This document shows, piece by piece, positions 9,354-18,716 of a stretch of DNA of 64,000 bases. The position numbers were made by a program, and so were the translations under genes. Where the stretch lies: NCBI GenBank assembly GCA_963787485.1, contig CAWBDF010000007.1, positions 1,054,001 through 1,118,000 of the forward strand. The letters run 5' to 3'. Numbering within the stretch: position 1 is the first letter of the stretch; every line of letters starts with the position of its first letter. The notes beneath the pieces were generated by a model. The model saw nothing but the letters and a program-made list of their open reading frames with translations, was not told the origin of the DNA and did no database searches. The stretch is from Bog-473 sp963787485. Lineage in GTDB: Bacteria; Actinomycetota; Acidimicrobiia; Acidimicrobiales; RAAP-2.

Positions 9354-10520
9354 GTGCAGCCGTTGAACCGGATCGACGATCCTGAGCGCCTGCGCCAACT
9401 GGTTCAGGCCATCTTGGGTCTCGACGCCGAGCTGCACCTCCCAGTCGTCCTCCGCCGGGTCGTGGAAGAGGCTTGTGACCTGGTCGACGCACGCTACGGC
9501 GCGCTCGGCGTGCTCACCGAGGACGGGCAGGCCCTGGCGCAGTTCATCACCGTGGGCCTCAGCGTCGGGGACGAGCTGCCCATCGGTCCCCGCCCGACGG
9601 GCAAGGGCGTCCTCGGCGTGCTCATCGACGACCACCGACCCCTGCGCCTCGCCGACCTGTCCACCTGCCCGGACCGAGCGGGGTTCCCCGAGCACCATCC
9701 GGTGATGACGTCGTTCCTCGCCGTCCCGGTTCGGGTGCACGGCGAAGTCTTCGGCAATTTGTACCTGACCGACAAGACCAGCGCGCCCGAGTTCTCCGAA
9801 GACGACGAAGAGTTGGTGGTGGCCCTGGCCCTGGGCGCCGGGATCGCCATTGAGAACGCACGCCTGCACGGGGTCGTGCGCGACCGAGCCTTGACCGAGG
9901 ACCGGGACCGGATCGCTCGCGACCTGCACGACTCGGTGATCCAACGCCTCTTCGCCATCGGGCTGTCGCTGCAGGGCACGGCCCGACTGGTGGAGCGACC
10001 CGAAGCGGTGCGGCGCATCGGCGAGGCCATCGACAAACTCGACGAGACGATTCGTCAGCTCCGCGCCGCCATCTTCGACATTGAGCTAACGATCAACAAG
10101 CAGGGGCTGCACCCCAAGGTGCTCGACCTGGTGCACGAGCTGCGCTCCGTGCTGGGCGTCCACCCACAGGTGGCCTTCAGTGGTCCGGTGGACGCGGTCG
10201 TGACCGGTGCACTGGCCGAGGAGGTGCTGGCGGTCCTTCGCGAGGCGCTCACCAATGTCGGCAAGCACGCCGGAGCGACGCAGGTCTTCGTCACCGTGGC
10301 GGCCGGTGACGAGCTGCGTCTGGTCGTCGCCGACGACGGGAGCGGAATTGCCGAGGTCTCGAGCACCGGTCTCGGGCTCAGGAACATCCGCCAGCGCGCC
10401 GAGCGGCTCGCGGGGGGCGTCGAGATCGGTCGGTCTCGCGAAGGCGGCACGCGGCTGATCTGGCACGTGCCGTTGCGCGACGCCCCCGACGGTCCGGGGA
10501 TAGTGCCCGGTGAGGGGTAG
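9354..10520 (+). CDS. GAF-domain sensor histidine kinase (DevS/DosS-like)
   Basis: Cytoplasmic sensor kinase of 388 residues from a GTG start. A single GAF domain occupies about 20-170. The HisKA_3 dimerisation box DRDRIARDLHDSVIQRLF carries the phospho-acceptor H192, and an ATPase domain ends with DDGSGI and GLGLRNIRQRAE. DevS homologues use GAF domains to bind haem and sense oxygen or NO; only one GAF is present here and the haem ligand cannot be judged by eye. It probably phosphorylates the divergently encoded regulator. Confidence 0.88.
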   Translation: MQPLNRIDDPERLRQLVQAILGLDAELHLPVVLRRVVEEACDLVDARYGALGVLTEDGQALAQFITVGLSVGDELPIGPRPTGKGVLGVLIDDHRPLRLADLSTCPDRAGFPEHHPVMTSFLAVPVRVHGEVFGNLYLTDKTSAPEFSEDDEELVVALALGAGIAIENARLHGVVRDRALTEDRDRIARDLHDSVIQRLFAIGLSLQGTARLVERPEAVRRIGEAIDKLDETIRQLRAAIFDIELTINKQGLHPKVLDLVHELRSVLGVHPQVAFSGPVDAVVTGALAEEVLAVLREALTNVGKHAGATQVFVTVAAGDELRLVVADDGSGIAEVSSTGLGLRNIRQRAERLAGGVEIGRSREGGTRLIWHVPLRDAPDGPGIVPGEG

Positions 10521-10624
10521 CGGGCCCTAGCATCAGGACTGGTCGGCTGCCCGATCAGTCGGGGGTGATCGTCGGACACGGGGAGAGGCTGGACCAGGGG
10601 GACAGGGGGACAGGGGGAGGAACG

Positions 10625-12457
10625 ATGACCACGGCTGTCGTGATGGTGCCAGAACCTCGTGGGGGATTGGCCAACGCGTTCGGGAGGCGTGAGCTGTCGC
10701 GCTATCCCAACACCCTGCCCCGCATCGGGTACCTGGGCATCGTCGTGCTGACGACGATCATGTTGTACTACCTCTACTACGTGGAGGGGGCGGTGACGCC
10801 GCTGATGCTGCCCTACTACCACATGTCGTTCCAGTTCTTCCTCTACCTGTTGGTCGTCTCCAACGCCATCGGCGCGTTCAGCGCCATCCTGGGCGGTTTG
10901 TCGGACAAGATCGGCCGCGCCAACCTGGTCATTTACGGCACCCTGGCCGTAGCCCTGATCCAGCTGTTCGCCATCCCGAACATCACGGGCAAGTGGGGCT
11001 TCTCGGCCGCCTACTGCGTCATCGGGTTCGTCGAAGGCGTGATCCTCGTCTCGACGCCGGCACTCATGCGGGACTTCTCGCCCCAGATGGGCCGTGGCGT
11101 GGCCATGGGCTTCTGGGCCCTGGGCCCGACGATGGGGAGCCTGGCGGCCAGCCTGGTGGCCACCCACACCCTGGCGCACCTCAAGCCCTGGCAGGACCAG
11201 TTCGTGATCTCGGGTCTGGTCTGCCTGGGGGTCGCGGTGATCGCCTTCTTTTTCTTGCGTGAGCTCTCTCCGAGATTGCGCGACCAGTTGATGGTGACCC
11301 AGCGTGAGAGGGCGCTGGTCGAAGCCAGGGCCAAGGGCATTGACGTCGAGCGTGCGCTGGCGCACCCGCTGCGGTCCATGCTGCGACTCGACCTGATCTC
11401 CTCGTCGGTCGCCATCTCCTTGTTCCTGCTCTTCTACTACGCGTCAGTGACGGTGCTCACGCTCTATTGGGTGGTCACCTTCAACCGGAGCACGCCGCAG
11501 GCCAACGGCATCAACGTCTGGTATGCCGCGTTCCTTTCCGGGGGACTGGTCGTGGCCGGCCTGCTCTCGGACTTGGTCCGGGTGCGTAAGCCCTTCATGC
11601 TCTTCGGAGCGGTGTGCGCCATGATCATGATGGGATTTCTCATCGCCCAGGCCGACCATCCCAACACCGGGTACTACTCCAACGTGCTGGTCGTCGTGCT
11701 CCTGGCCGTCTCCATCTCGCTCGCCTACGCGCCATGGATGGCCAACTACACCGAGCAGGTCGAGTCGCACAACCCGGCGCTGAGCGCCACCGGGCTGGCC
11801 GTGTGGGGGTGGATCCTGCGCATCACGGTGGCGCTGTCGTTCCTGGTGCTGCCCTATGTGATCACCACGTCGACCGTGCTTGTCGACAACCAGAACGCGG
11901 CCACGACCCTGCAGGCCGTCCGGGCCGCCCAGGCGTACTCGCCCTCGGCGACGGCCTGTGCCACGACGGGCGCTCCCAACTCGGTCATCGCCAACCTGCG
12001 GGCGACGGGCGAATCAGGGCCCCAGACCCTTGCCACCCTGCTGCACACCTGCAATACGACGCACAACCTGCTCGCCGCCGTCCAGGCGGCGGGCGGCCTG
12101 TCCAGCCCGAACGTCCAGGGTCTCCTGGCCTACCAGCCCCTGGCGTCGGCCATTCAGCGGGGCCAGCCCGTCAGCCGGGCCGAGATCGAGTCCAAGGTCA
12201 GCGTTCACTCCCAGGACCTGGGCAACCTGTTGCTGGCGGAGCAGAAGCTGGTGCCGGCCCAGCACACCTCCCCGAGCGAGTGGAGGCGGTGGTGGACGGT
12301 GTGCCTGCTGGGCCAGGCCGTCTTCGCCGTCCTCGTCTTTTTCATGCGAGGACCCTGGAGCCCGCGGGCTGCCCGCCGGGACTTCGAGGAGCACGACCGG
12401 ATGGTGACCGAGGAGCTAGCCAAGCTCGCCCGCGAGCCGGCCGCCGTGCCGGCGTGA
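10625..12457 (+). CDS. MFS permease with large extracytoplasmic loop
   Basis: A 610-residue major facilitator transporter. The ATG at 10625 follows GGGGGAGGAACG. About twelve membrane segments are visible, and GGLSDKIGRANLVIYG matches the loop 2-3 MFS signature. Between the last two membrane spans is an unusual insertion of about 130 residues rich in Ala/Gln/Ser with two cysteines (SATACATTG and LLHTCNTTH). The substrate is unknown. It sits between the two-component pair and the amidohydrolase, so either could be functionally linked. Confidence 0.85.
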   Translation: MTTAVVMVPEPRGGLANAFGRRELSRYPNTLPRIGYLGIVVLTTIMLYYLYYVEGAVTPLMLPYYHMSFQFFLYLLVVSNAIGAFSAILGGLSDKIGRANLVIYGTLAVALIQLFAIPNITGKWGFSAAYCVIGFVEGVILVSTPALMRDFSPQMGRGVAMGFWALGPTMGSLAASLVATHTLAHLKPWQDQFVISGLVCLGVAVIAFFFLRELSPRLRDQLMVTQRERALVEARAKGIDVERALAHPLRSMLRLDLISSSVAISLFLLFYYASVTVLTLYWVVTFNRSTPQANGINVWYAAFLSGGLVVAGLLSDLVRVRKPFMLFGAVCAMIMMGFLIAQADHPNTGYYSNVLVVVLLAVSISLAYAPWMANYTEQVESHNPALSATGLAVWGWILRITVALSFLVLPYVITTSTVLVDNQNAATTLQAVRAAQAYSPSATACATTGAPNSVIANLRATGESGPQTLATLLHTCNTTHNLLAAVQAAGGLSSPNVQGLLAYQPLASAIQRGQPVSRAEIESKVSVHSQDLGNLLLAEQKLVPAQHTSPSEWRRWWTVCLLGQAVFAVLVFFMRGPWSPRAARRDFEEHDRMVTEELAKLAREPAAVPA

Positions 12458-12635
12458 GGGGCCGGACGGGACCACGACGAGGCAGACCAACGAGATCCGA
12501 CGGAACCCGGGTCGGGCCGAGTGCAAACGTTGCCAGGCGGGGCGCCCATTCGTTAGCCTCACTCAGGAGTCACCCGTTGGGCCCGGGTCGGGCGACGGAG
12601 TCGGGGGTGCCTGTGTGCGCTCGAGGGAGGACGCC

Positions 12636-14015
12636 ATGAGCAAGATCACAATCGTCTCGACCGACGGCCACGCCGTCATGCCGGTGGAAGCCTGGCCCGA
12701 GTACCTCGAACAGCCGTTCCACGAGTACCTGCCGCAGTTGCGCGCCGAGAACGACGTGAACGCGCGGGCCATGTACCCGATGGCCGACATGATCGTCGTG
12801 CCCAACTACGACGTGTTCGACAAAGAGGGCGTGTACAGGGCCGGCGGCTGGGAGGGTGCGTGGGACCTCGACGTGCGCCTCGCCCAAATGGACCGTGAGG
12901 GAATCGCGGCCGAATTCGTCTACCACGGGTTCTACCGGGTGGCGGACCCCGCGTTCAGCGTCATGAATGGCGTCTACACACCCGAGCTGGTCGACGCCGG
13001 GGTGCGAGCCTACGACCGGTGGGCCTTCGATACGTTCGGCGCGGCCAAAGAGCGCCTGGCGCTGGTGGGTGCGATGGGGGCTTGCACCGACCTCGCCGCG
13101 ACGATGGACGAGGTGGCCTGGTGTGCCGATCACGGTTTTCTCGGCACCTACGCGCCGGGCTTCCTCGGGATGCCCGGCCAACCGCCGCTCTACGACGAGT
13201 TCTGGGACCCGCTGTGGGCGCTCTACGCCGACCGGGGCGTCGCGCTGGTGGTCCACGGTGGCTACGGGCTTCCGCAGGGTTACGCGCTCGAGGAGATAGA
13301 AGCGGCGATCACCGAGGTCGACGCCCGGGGGGGTGACGACACCGACCTGGTGATGACGCTGGCCCAGGGTATCTTCAGCGACAAGATCTTCCAGGACCTC
13401 CACCACCGCCAGGCGATGTGGCAGCTCTTGCTCGGCGGCGTCTTCGACCGTCACCCGACCCTCAAGTTGTTCTTGACCGAGGTGCGCGCCGACTGGATCC
13501 CGGCGACGCTCGCGCACCTCGACAAGGTGTACGTGGAACGCCGCGCAGACCTGCCGAGCTCGCGCAAGCCGAGCGACTGGTGGGAGACCAACGGCATCGT
13601 CGGGGCCTCATTCATGCACAAATCCGAGATCGAGCACCGTGACGAGATCGGGGTGGACCACGTGATGTTCGGCCGGGACTACCCCCACACCGAGGGGACG
13701 TGGCCGAACACCCTCGACTTCCTCGGCGACCTTTTCGCCGGTGTACCCGAGAGCGACGCTCGCAAGATCCTGGGTGAGAATGCGATCCGGTTCTTCGGTT
13801 TCGACGCTGCGGCCCTCGCAGCGGTGGCCGACCGGGTGGGGCCGACGGTGGAGCAGATCACCGGCGGACCGCCGGCCCTCGACCCTCGCCTGATCGAACA
13901 CTTCGGGATGCGCTCGGGCTACCTCAAGCCATTCGAGGGCGCGAGTCGGATCGACGAGCTCGACGAGCTGCTACGCGACGACTTCAAGGGCTTGACCGCG
14001 TCCACCCGGGCCTGA
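12636..14015 (+). CDS. Amidohydrolase family protein (COG2159 type)
   Basis: A 459-residue metal-dependent TIM-barrel hydrolase or decarboxylase. The start MSKITIV follows GAGGGAGG. STDGHA at the N-terminus, VVHGGYG in the middle and FGRDYPHTEG near the C-terminus supply the expected metal-binding His and Asp. Enzymes of this family act on ring-cleavage products, aromatic acids or lipid-derived substrates; this one cannot be assigned. It is the first of three paralogues within 5 kb, in a region with P450 and SDR genes, which supports a catabolic role. Confidence 0.85.
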   Translation: MSKITIVSTDGHAVMPVEAWPEYLEQPFHEYLPQLRAENDVNARAMYPMADMIVVPNYDVFDKEGVYRAGGWEGAWDLDVRLAQMDREGIAAEFVYHGFYRVADPAFSVMNGVYTPELVDAGVRAYDRWAFDTFGAAKERLALVGAMGACTDLAATMDEVAWCADHGFLGTYAPGFLGMPGQPPLYDEFWDPLWALYADRGVALVVHGGYGLPQGYALEEIEAAITEVDARGGDDTDLVMTLAQGIFSDKIFQDLHHRQAMWQLLLGGVFDRHPTLKLFLTEVRADWIPATLAHLDKVYVERRADLPSSRKPSDWWETNGIVGASFMHKSEIEHRDEIGVDHVMFGRDYPHTEGTWPNTLDFLGDLFAGVPESDARKILGENAIRFFGFDAAALAAVADRVGPTVEQITGGPPALDPRLIEHFGMRSGYLKPFEGASRIDELDELLRDDFKGLTASTRA

Positions 14016-14259
14016 CGGGGAACCGCCAAGGGCCGAGGCCGACCAGAGAATTCGGGTCGGCTTGGCCAGGGTGACCTCTGCGGAGGGGGCCGCTGTCCTG
14101 CGAGGTCCGCACGCCGCCACCGAGGACGAAATTGACCAGATCGCCATGCTGTTGATCCTCCGGTGGTCCACGGATGCAACGCCTTGGTGCTCGGACCGCC
14201 CCTTCATCGCATCAGGTGGTGACGGCAATTTCGCTCCCATTCCGCACTGACTCGCTACC

Positions 14260-14535
14260 GTGGCCCCCATGAGCAGCCCGCGAGTGCCTGGTGGGGTGGT
14301 GCACAAGCTTCCGGGGGACTTGCGTCAGGCGTTGATCGCCAACCCCGTGGCATTCGATGCCTGGACGGACATCACGCCTCTGGCTCGCAACGAGTTCATC
14401 TGCTGGGTCGAGGATGCCAAGCAGCAGTTGACCCGAGAACGCCGCATTCGCCGGACCCAGGAGGAGCTGGAGGAAGGCCAGCGTCGGCCTTGCTGCTGGC
14501 CAGGGTGCAAGCACCGCGAACGCACTAGCAGATAG
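14260..14535 (+). CDS. Small OmdA/YdeI-type protein
   Basis: A 91-residue protein. Its sequence fits the OmdA (YdeI/OmpD-associated) domain: a short strand with VPGGVVHKLPGDLRQAL, then a helix LARNEFICWVEDAKQQLTRERR. The core pattern W-x-E-x-A-K-x-x-x-T-R-x-x-R is the family hallmark. A second in-frame ATG at 14269 is an alternative start. The C-terminus CCWPGCKH is unusual and may bind metal. Cellular role is unknown. It lies between two amidohydrolase genes with no clear operon link. Confidence 0.6.
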   Translation: MAPMSSPRVPGGVVHKLPGDLRQALIANPVAFDAWTDITPLARNEFICWVEDAKQQLTRERRIRRTQEELEEGQRRPCCWPGCKHRERTSR

Positions 14536-14633
14536 GCACTCCGCGGAGTGCCCGCTCGTCATCACCGGGACCGTGGGGCAATTCAACGCGGTCCTTCAAC
14601 CCGGCCCTCACCGTACGCCGGGCCGGCGCGAGA

Positions 14634-15887
14634 TTAGGCGACCTGTTCGACTCCGATGGCCCGAGCAATCGAGCCCCCCATGATCAACGCCTGTTGATCC
14701 GCAGTCAACCCACCGACCACCTCGGAGTACGCCAACGGGTCAGCCATCCCCTCGGGGTGGGGGAAGTCTGAGCCGAACATGATGTGGTCCACGGGAATAC
14801 CGAGGTCGATGAGGCCTTTGGGGTCCGGTTCGTGGAAAGCATGAACCCATACGTTTCGCTTGAACACTTCGAAGGGCTCTTCATCGAAGAGCAGCGGGGA
14901 ATCCTCGTAGCAGCGCTGCAGCTTGGCGACGAACGGACGGATCCACGTGCTCCGAAACTCGACCGGCATGAACTTGAGCTCCGGAAAACGAGTCGCCAGG
15001 CCGTGGCCGATGATCGATGCCATGGCGTCAATGAGCGCGCTCTTCTCCGATGCCAGCGCGAGGAACCCGGGGGAGCCATTGCGGGAGAACGCGCGGAATT
15101 CCCGGTTACCGAGACCTTCCCACTCGTTCGTGTAGCGGGTGTAACCCGGATCACCCGAGTGCATGCCAACAATCAGGCCAAGCTCTCGTACCCTCTTCCA
15201 GAAGGGGTCGAACTCCTCAAGCGCGAACGATCGGCGGCCTTTCCACGTGGGCACCGGAGCAACGCGCATCAAGAAGATCTTGGCGCCACGGTCGGCGATG
15301 AACTCCAGCTCCTCCATCGCCCGGTCGAGCACGGCCAGACTGATAATCGGCGTGGCAAAGATGGCGTCGGAATAGACGAAGCTCCAGTGCTCGTGCATCC
15401 ACTCGTTCAGCGCGTGGACGACAACGCATGCAGCGTCGGGGTTGTCAGCCAGCCGCTCCTCGACAACGCTGGCCAGCGTTGGCCACAGCAGCGTTCGGTC
15501 GATACCCATGTCCTTCATGAGCGCCAGGCGTGGTTCGGGGTCGAAGAACGCGTCCCGGCCCGGCATGGCTCTTACCCGCTGGCCCCCGTTGGGATCGCCG
15601 GCGGTGCGGTGCACCCCGTCTCCTCCCCTGGTGACGTCCTCTCCGAACCCGCCGGGGACCGCTACCCGTGCAAACGTCGGGTTGGGGATGTAGTCGCTGA
15701 CCATGTCGCCGATGGCCAGTTTCGTCCGACCATTGACTTCGACGTACTTGATGATTCCGTCGTAATCGCGCGGGACAAACTTGGTGAGGGCTTCTGGGGT
15801 CTCGTACATGTGGTTATCGGCGTCGAAGGTTTTGTAGGGAAGTCGCCGCTCGCTCACGTACATGAAATCCTGGTTCTCGTCGGCCAC
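14634..15887 (-). CDS. Amidohydrolase family protein (COG2159 type)
   Basis: A 417-residue metal-dependent hydrolase. The GTG start is preceded by AGGAGG seven bases upstream. The N-terminal FDADNHMYE, the mid-protein GMHSGDPGY and the C-terminal FGSDFPHPEG give the expected metal ligands. It is closest in style to amidohydrolases found beside P450 and SDR genes in actinobacteria. It is divergent from the next amidohydrolase at 16150, so the roughly 260 bp between them probably holds two promoters. Confidence 0.85.
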   Translation of the reverse strand: MADENQDFMYVSERRLPYKTFDADNHMYETPEALTKFVPRDYDGIIKYVEVNGRTKLAIGDMVSDYIPNPTFARVAVPGGFGEDVTRGGDGVHRTAGDPNGGQRVRAMPGRDAFFDPEPRLALMKDMGIDRTLLWPTLASVVEERLADNPDAACVVVHALNEWMHEHWSFVYSDAIFATPIISLAVLDRAMEELEFIADRGAKIFLMRVAPVPTWKGRRSFALEEFDPFWKRVRELGLIVGMHSGDPGYTRYTNEWEGLGNREFRAFSRNGSPGFLALASEKSALIDAMASIIGHGLATRFPELKFMPVEFRSTWIRPFVAKLQRCYEDSPLLFDEEPFEVFKRNVWVHAFHEPDPKGLIDLGIPVDHIMFGSDFPHPEGMADPLAYSEVVGGLTADQQALIMGGSIARAIGVEQVA

Positions 15888-16149
15888 CTGACCACCTCCT
15901 GCTCATGGGCGCGATGCCGAACCCGCGGCCGGCCCGAAACTTCTCGAGTCTTTGTATCGTGACTCTTTTCAAGACGCCATGCCAGCGGACTGAGTGACGC
16001 CAGGTTTCCGGGCCTCCAGCCGACAGTGAGAGGACGCGCCGTAGCGCCAGCATGGAAGCAGCCGAGCGCCGGCGTCATCGGCACCCCTTGCGCTCCGGTT
16101 CTCGAGGAAGATACCCTTGTGACCAGCATTTACATCGAAAGGGGCACCA

Positions 16150-17427
16150 ATGGGTGACGGCCGTCGGTACACGCTGATTTCGTCAGACGCGCACGCGGGC
16201 GCCAGCATTCAGGGCTACAGGCCGTACCTGGCGCATGAGTTCCACGACGAGTTCGACGCGTGGGCGCCCTCCTTTCACGACGCGTGGGACGATCTCGACG
16301 CCGAGCTGGAGACCGACAATCCCAACTTGCGGGTCGGCACCTCGTCGTTCCTGTCGCCCGTCAACTGGGAAAGCGACACGCGACTCGAGGACCAGGACAG
16401 CCAAGGCATCGCGGCGGAAGTGATCTTCCCGAACACCGTCCCGCCCTTCTACCCCTCGGGCGCCGTGACGGCTGGCGGTCCGAACACCGAGGACGAGTAC
16501 CGCCGCCGCTGGGCGGGTGTCCAAGCGCACAACCGCTGGCTGCGCGACTTCTGTGACATGGCACCCGGACGCCGCGGCGGCCTGGCCCAGGTGTTCCTCA
16601 CCAACGTCGACGACGCCATCGCCGAGGTCAGGTGGGCGAAGGAGGCTGGCCTGGCCGGCGTGCTGATTCCTTCCGACCATACGAGCCAGCTGGTCGAACT
16701 CTACGAGCGCCGCCTCGACCCGTTCTGGGCCGTGTGCTGCGACCTCGACTTCCCGGTACACCGTCACGCCATCGCGGTGACGCCACCGGAGACGCCCGAA
16801 AGTGGCGCGTGCACGCCAGCGATCGGGGTGCACGAGACCATGCTGTTCTTCCAGCGTGGGATCGGGCACCTGATCCTGGGCGGCGTGCTCGAGCGCTTCC
16901 CCGACCTGAAGTTCGTGTTCACCGAGACCGGCTGCGTGTTCCTCTCCATGCAGCTCATGACACTCGACGCCGAGTTCCAGCAGGGCCGCACCAAGGGGGC
17001 GACGGGCTATCCCTTCTTCCGACGAGTGGCGGAGTCCTCGAGCCTTACGCCGAGCGAGTACTTCCGGCGCAACTGCTACGTGGGCGCGTCGTTGATGACC
17101 AGCATGGACCTCGGCCTGCGCCACCAGCTCGGCGTCGACCGTCTCATGTGGGGCGCCGACTACCCCCATCACGAGGGTACCTTCCCCCATACCGACCTTG
17201 CGCTTCGACTGAGCTTCGGCGACGTACCCGAGGCCGAGGTGCGGGCGATGACCTCGTTGAACGCGGCCGACGTCTACGGCTTCGACCTCGACTACCTCCA
17301 AACGATCGCCGACAAGATCGGTCCGACTCCGGAGGAGCTCAGGAAACCGGTCACCTCCGACGAGTTTCCCGACTTCAGCATGTCGATCACGATCTGGGAC
17401 GGGAAGCAGCCGGCCGGAGTCATGTAG
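16150..17427 (+). CDS. Amidohydrolase family protein (COG2159 type)
   Basis: A 425-residue third paralogue. The start follows GAAAGGGG. ISSDAHAG at residues about 10-17 and WGADYPHHEGTFPHTD near 340 supply metal ligands, and a central HRHAIAV contributes histidine. Length and layout match the preceding two proteins, but residues differ widely, so they are old paralogues rather than a recent tandem duplication. A substrate cannot be given. Confidence 0.85.
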   Translation: MGDGRRYTLISSDAHAGASIQGYRPYLAHEFHDEFDAWAPSFHDAWDDLDAELETDNPNLRVGTSSFLSPVNWESDTRLEDQDSQGIAAEVIFPNTVPPFYPSGAVTAGGPNTEDEYRRRWAGVQAHNRWLRDFCDMAPGRRGGLAQVFLTNVDDAIAEVRWAKEAGLAGVLIPSDHTSQLVELYERRLDPFWAVCCDLDFPVHRHAIAVTPPETPESGACTPAIGVHETMLFFQRGIGHLILGGVLERFPDLKFVFTETGCVFLSMQLMTLDAEFQQGRTKGATGYPFFRRVAESSSLTPSEYFRRNCYVGASLMTSMDLGLRHQLGVDRLMWGADYPHHEGTFPHTDLALRLSFGDVPEAEVRAMTSLNAADVYGFDLDYLQTIADKIGPTPEELRKPVTSDEFPDFSMSITIWDGKQPAGVM

Positions 17428-17703
17428 CCTGGTTGTCGCGTTCTGAGCGCTGTCCGATAACGACGCGGGCCGTGCCGGTTCCGAACGAACCACCGCGTTA
17501 TGGCCGATGCAGTCTACGGCGAGGTTCTGCGCCACTTCAGCCGTGGTGACGCTTCCAGGCGCCCGCCGCGTGACCGCCCGGTGGAGAGCGATTCGGGGGT
17601 CATGGCGACGCGCTGACAACATCCGCACCAAAGGGTGCGCCCGATCGGCAGATGTCGGTTATCGTCCCGAAACGCAGACGAGTCATCACGAAGGGAGCGC
17701 GAC

Positions 17704-18105
17704 GTGACCGACATGGCCGAGTCAGTGATACGAGAGTTTCTCATGTCGCTGGCGGACTTCGAACCCGATCATCTCGTCTCGTTCTTCAGTGAAGCCGCCG
17801 TCCTCGTGGACGGCCCGCGACACATCGAAAGCCGTGGCGCAGAGGCGATCGGACGCGAACTTCGCGAGCAGAAATCGATGGACACGAGTGCCGTCGTCGA
17901 CGTCAAGGCGCTCGTCTCCGACGGGCGAACCGTGATGGTCGAGCGCGTCGACAACGTCACGCTTGGGGATGCCCACTTTGCGATGGAGATCGTCGGGGTA
18001 TTCGAAGTCGACGCCACCGGGAAGATCGAGCGTTGGAGTGAGTACTACGACCTGAAATCAGTCATGGATTCGCTCGCCGCGGCCGGCGTGCCGATTGGCG
18101 AGTGA
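17704..18105 (+). CDS. Limonene-1,2-epoxide-hydrolase-like NTF2-fold protein
   Basis: A 133-residue protein from GTG 17704 after GAAGGGAG. The pattern fits the LEH/NTF2-like fold: an N-terminal helix, then FLMSLADFEPDHLVSFFSEAAVLVDGP, a central Arg-rich helix, and the final strand GKIERWSEYYDL. LEH enzymes open epoxides with a catalytic Asp-Arg-Asp triad; candidate residues D141-type and R are present but not securely placed. Its position between amidohydrolase and P450 genes fits epoxide turnover after P450 oxidation. That link is inference. Confidence 0.7.
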   Translation: MTDMAESVIREFLMSLADFEPDHLVSFFSEAAVLVDGPRHIESRGAEAIGRELREQKSMDTSAVVDVKALVSDGRTVMVERVDNVTLGDAHFAMEIVGVFEVDATGKIERWSEYYDLKSVMDSLAAAGVPIGE

Positions 18106-18133
18106 CACTCAGCTGACCAGTCGTCCGCGACAA

Positions 18134-18156
18134 GGACTCCCAGTCTTGAGGAGTCC
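18134..18156 (+). terminator. Hairpin downstream of the LEH-like gene
   Basis: GGACTC pairs with GAGTCC across an 11-nt loop, flanked by CGCG on both sides, 29 bp after the LEH-like stop. There is no clear U-tract. The remaining bases to 18311 hold further GC-rich complementarity but no gene. Confidence 0.4.
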
Positions 18157-18311
18157 GCGCTTCGGGCCCTCCAGGGGGCTGAGACCCTTTCCGCCCGCTG
18201 CCGGGAGGGAACGCTTCTCCGGTTGGCCTGGGTGAGCCAACTGCCCGAGGCGGATGATCTCACAACGACACAGTCGCCCAATCGGGCGGGAAGGAAAGGA
18301 AGGTCGGAGCC

Positions 18312-18716
18312 GTGACTACCCGGGAGCTGCTGGACAGAATGGCTGAGAACCTATCGGTGCGACGTTCCTTTGGCGCGGCCTATGAGCGGGATGGGCTTTT
18401 CATCATTCCCGTAGCACTCGTGGCCGGTGGGGGCGGAGGCGGAGAAGGTCCGATAGAGCCACCGGCCAACGGGCACACCCTTGCCATCGACGCAGCGGAC
18501 GCGGCGACTGGCGACCCACCCAATAGTCAGCCGCCAACCGGAACCGGTGGGGGATTCGGTGGCCTGGTCCTGCCCGTTGGGGTCTACGTCGTACAAGGTG
18601 ACCAAGTCCGGTGGGTCCCAGCATTCGACGCGACCCTGATCGCTCTGGCAAGTCTCAGCGTGGTGCGAGTCTTCCTCAGACTGATGAAGAACGGTAGACG
18701 ACGCAACCGCGTCTGA
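18312..18716 (+). CDS. GerW (YtfJ)-family protein
   Basis: A 134-residue protein from GTG 18312, preceded by GGAAAGGAAGG. It fits the GerW/YtfJ family: an N-terminal helix, then a strand ending FIIPVALVAGGGGGG, a Gly-rich middle (GTGGGFGGLVLPVGVYVV), and QVRWVPAFD. A C-terminal hydrophobic helix (TLIALASLSVVRVFLRLMKN) may anchor it. In Bacillus, GerW is a spore protein, but many non-spore-forming actinobacteria carry homologues of unknown role. It has no evident partner here. Confidence 0.7.
   Translation: MTTRELLDRMAENLSVRRSFGAAYERDGLFIIPVALVAGGGGGGEGPIEPPANGHTLAIDAADAATGDPPNSQPPTGTGGGFGGLVLPVGVYVVQGDQVRWVPAFDATLIALASLSVVRVFLRLMKNGRRRNRV

Noticed and set aside
10055..11365. 436-codon reverse-strand frame
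   Set aside because: Antisense to the histidine kinase and MFS genes, whose motifs are clear.
14062..14250. 62-codon forward frame between amidohydrolase and OmdA genes
   Set aside because: No RBS, no family, and low coding character.
16183..17631. 482-codon reverse-strand frame
   Set aside because: Antisense to the third amidohydrolase, with His/Glu/Val-biased composition and no motif.
18106..18311. Riboswitch upstream of the GerW-like gene
   Set aside because: GC-rich hairpins are present but no known riboswitch core motif was seen.
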